Assembly (NCBI RefSeq): GCF_037126465.1
Contig: NC_088210.1
Location: 12,236,011 to 12,300,010, forward strand
Reading direction: 5' to 3'
DNA length: 64,000 nucleotides
From: Ornithodoros turicata
Lineage: Eukaryota; Arthropoda; Arachnida; Ixodida; Argasidae
This document shows, in pieces, positions 63,378 to 64,000 of this stretch (the stretch's first letter is position 1; each line of letters opens with the position of its first letter). The position numbers were made by a program, and so were the translations under genes. The notes under the pieces were generated by a model. The model saw only the letters and a list, made by a program, of their open reading frames with translations, was not told the origin of the DNA and did not search any database.

Positions 63378-63546
63378 GTGCGTGCGGCGCCTTTTCGGTA
63401 ACCCATGCATATATGCCGCTGATTTGAAAATTTCTGTCCGAACTCCCGAGAAAAGGAAAAAGACGAAGGAGAAGCGAAACAGCAAATCTGTGACATGCTT
63501 CCTTATGATGGAAAGATTCAATAAGCGCAACATCTTAGCTCAATAA

Positions 63547-63728
63547 CGGTTGGATATTGGCAATACTGGGCCTAGATCGGTTGAGTAATATACATCTTGG
63601 CACAATATTCGTCGGATATTGGCGATGCTCGTAAAATATTGGTCGATTAATGTACATATTGGCCCAATATTGGTTGGACATTGGCGATACTGGCCAAATA
63701 TTGGTCGAGTAAATACATCTTGGTACAG
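63547..63728 (+). repeat. Three-unit minisatellite, period about 62 bp
   Basis: Units starting at about 63548, 63611 and 63672 share G(G/T)(T/C)(T/G)GGATATTGGC, ATACT/ATGCT, ATTGGTCGA and ATACATCTTGGC(A/C)CAATATT. The array lies in the last visible NOS intron. Confidence 0.75.
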
Positions 63729-63977
63729 TAAATACATCAAATACATTGTTTCAAAGGTATGTTAAGAGAATTGCATTATGGCTTTTCAACTGGTTGACAT
63801 CATGTTCCTGATCTCTGATCTGCTGAACTCCCTTTATCGTGCCGTTTTCGTCGAGCGTTTCTCATCGACGTCAGCGATGGAAAATTCACCTGACACGGTT
63901 ATCCTTCGAAATAGGATTAGCAAAGTTTCACAAAATCTATGTTGCTCTTTCTTCGTTCCTTTTGTTGTTTTTATTAG

Positions 63978-64000
63978 GACAGCACTGGAACAAAGGTTGG
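63978..64000 (+). CDS. NOS: Possible start of the next NOS exon (cut by window end)
   Basis: A pyrimidine-rich stretch and TTTTTATTAG end at 63977, and phase 0 would continue with DSTGTKVG. In other NOS the following residues are usually of the (D/E)PxWxTHxWK type, which this does not match well. The acceptor may therefore be chance, with the true exon beyond 64000. Confidence 0.25.

Overview
This is animal nuclear DNA carrying one recognisable single-copy gene: a nitric oxide synthase (NOS) on the + strand. Nine exons (19309-63377) splice in one continuous frame into about 416 codons of the oxygenase (heme/arginine/tetrahydrobiopterin) domain. All nine have AG acceptors and GT donors. The N-terminal exon(s), and the calmodulin-binding and reductase exons, were not found and probably lie outside the window. 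An arthropod, probably a chelicerate and most likely a hard tick, is suggested by the arthropod-type NOS, a short interstitial TTAGG array, tRNA-derived SINEs, and introns crowded with foldback MITEs. The species call is an inference.

Layout. Positions 1-19308 lie upstream of the first recognised exon, as intron or 5' flank. They hold SINEs, a long-TIR element, a broken I/Jockey-type LINE (2907-5389) carrying two datable insertions, and many foldback elements. The introns at 19406-34975 and 35119-48981 are very long and mostly repeat-derived. They contain hAT-like MITEs with 8-bp target duplications, a GC-rich foldback, a second LINE remnant (43980-44660, minus) and a three-level nest at 40170-41640. 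From 48982 the exons come closer together (48982, 49920, 58309, 58551, 60540, 63004, 63183), and whole short introns are built almost entirely of inserted foldbacks.

The dominant repeat, called FB1 here, is an approximately 248-bp near-perfect foldback with CACTCTTAAA ends. About 20 copies or part-copies are visible. An empty-site comparison inside the window shows that it duplicates 2 bp on insertion. The duplicated dinucleotide varies (TA, TG, CA, TT), which fits a CACTA-like mobilising source better than Tc1/mariner. Other families named here are FB2 (CCCGAGAC hairpins), FB3 (TAGAGTCACTAAATAAG ends), CAGGGTGT-ended foldbacks, FB6 (TTTAAAGG ends), SINE-1 (GTCGGCACAGTTCCC body) and a poly(C)-tailed repeat.

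No operons, CRISPR arrays, rRNA or functional tRNA genes were seen. Most open frames are readings through foldbacks. Repeat boundaries were read by eye and can be off by a few bases in degenerate copies.
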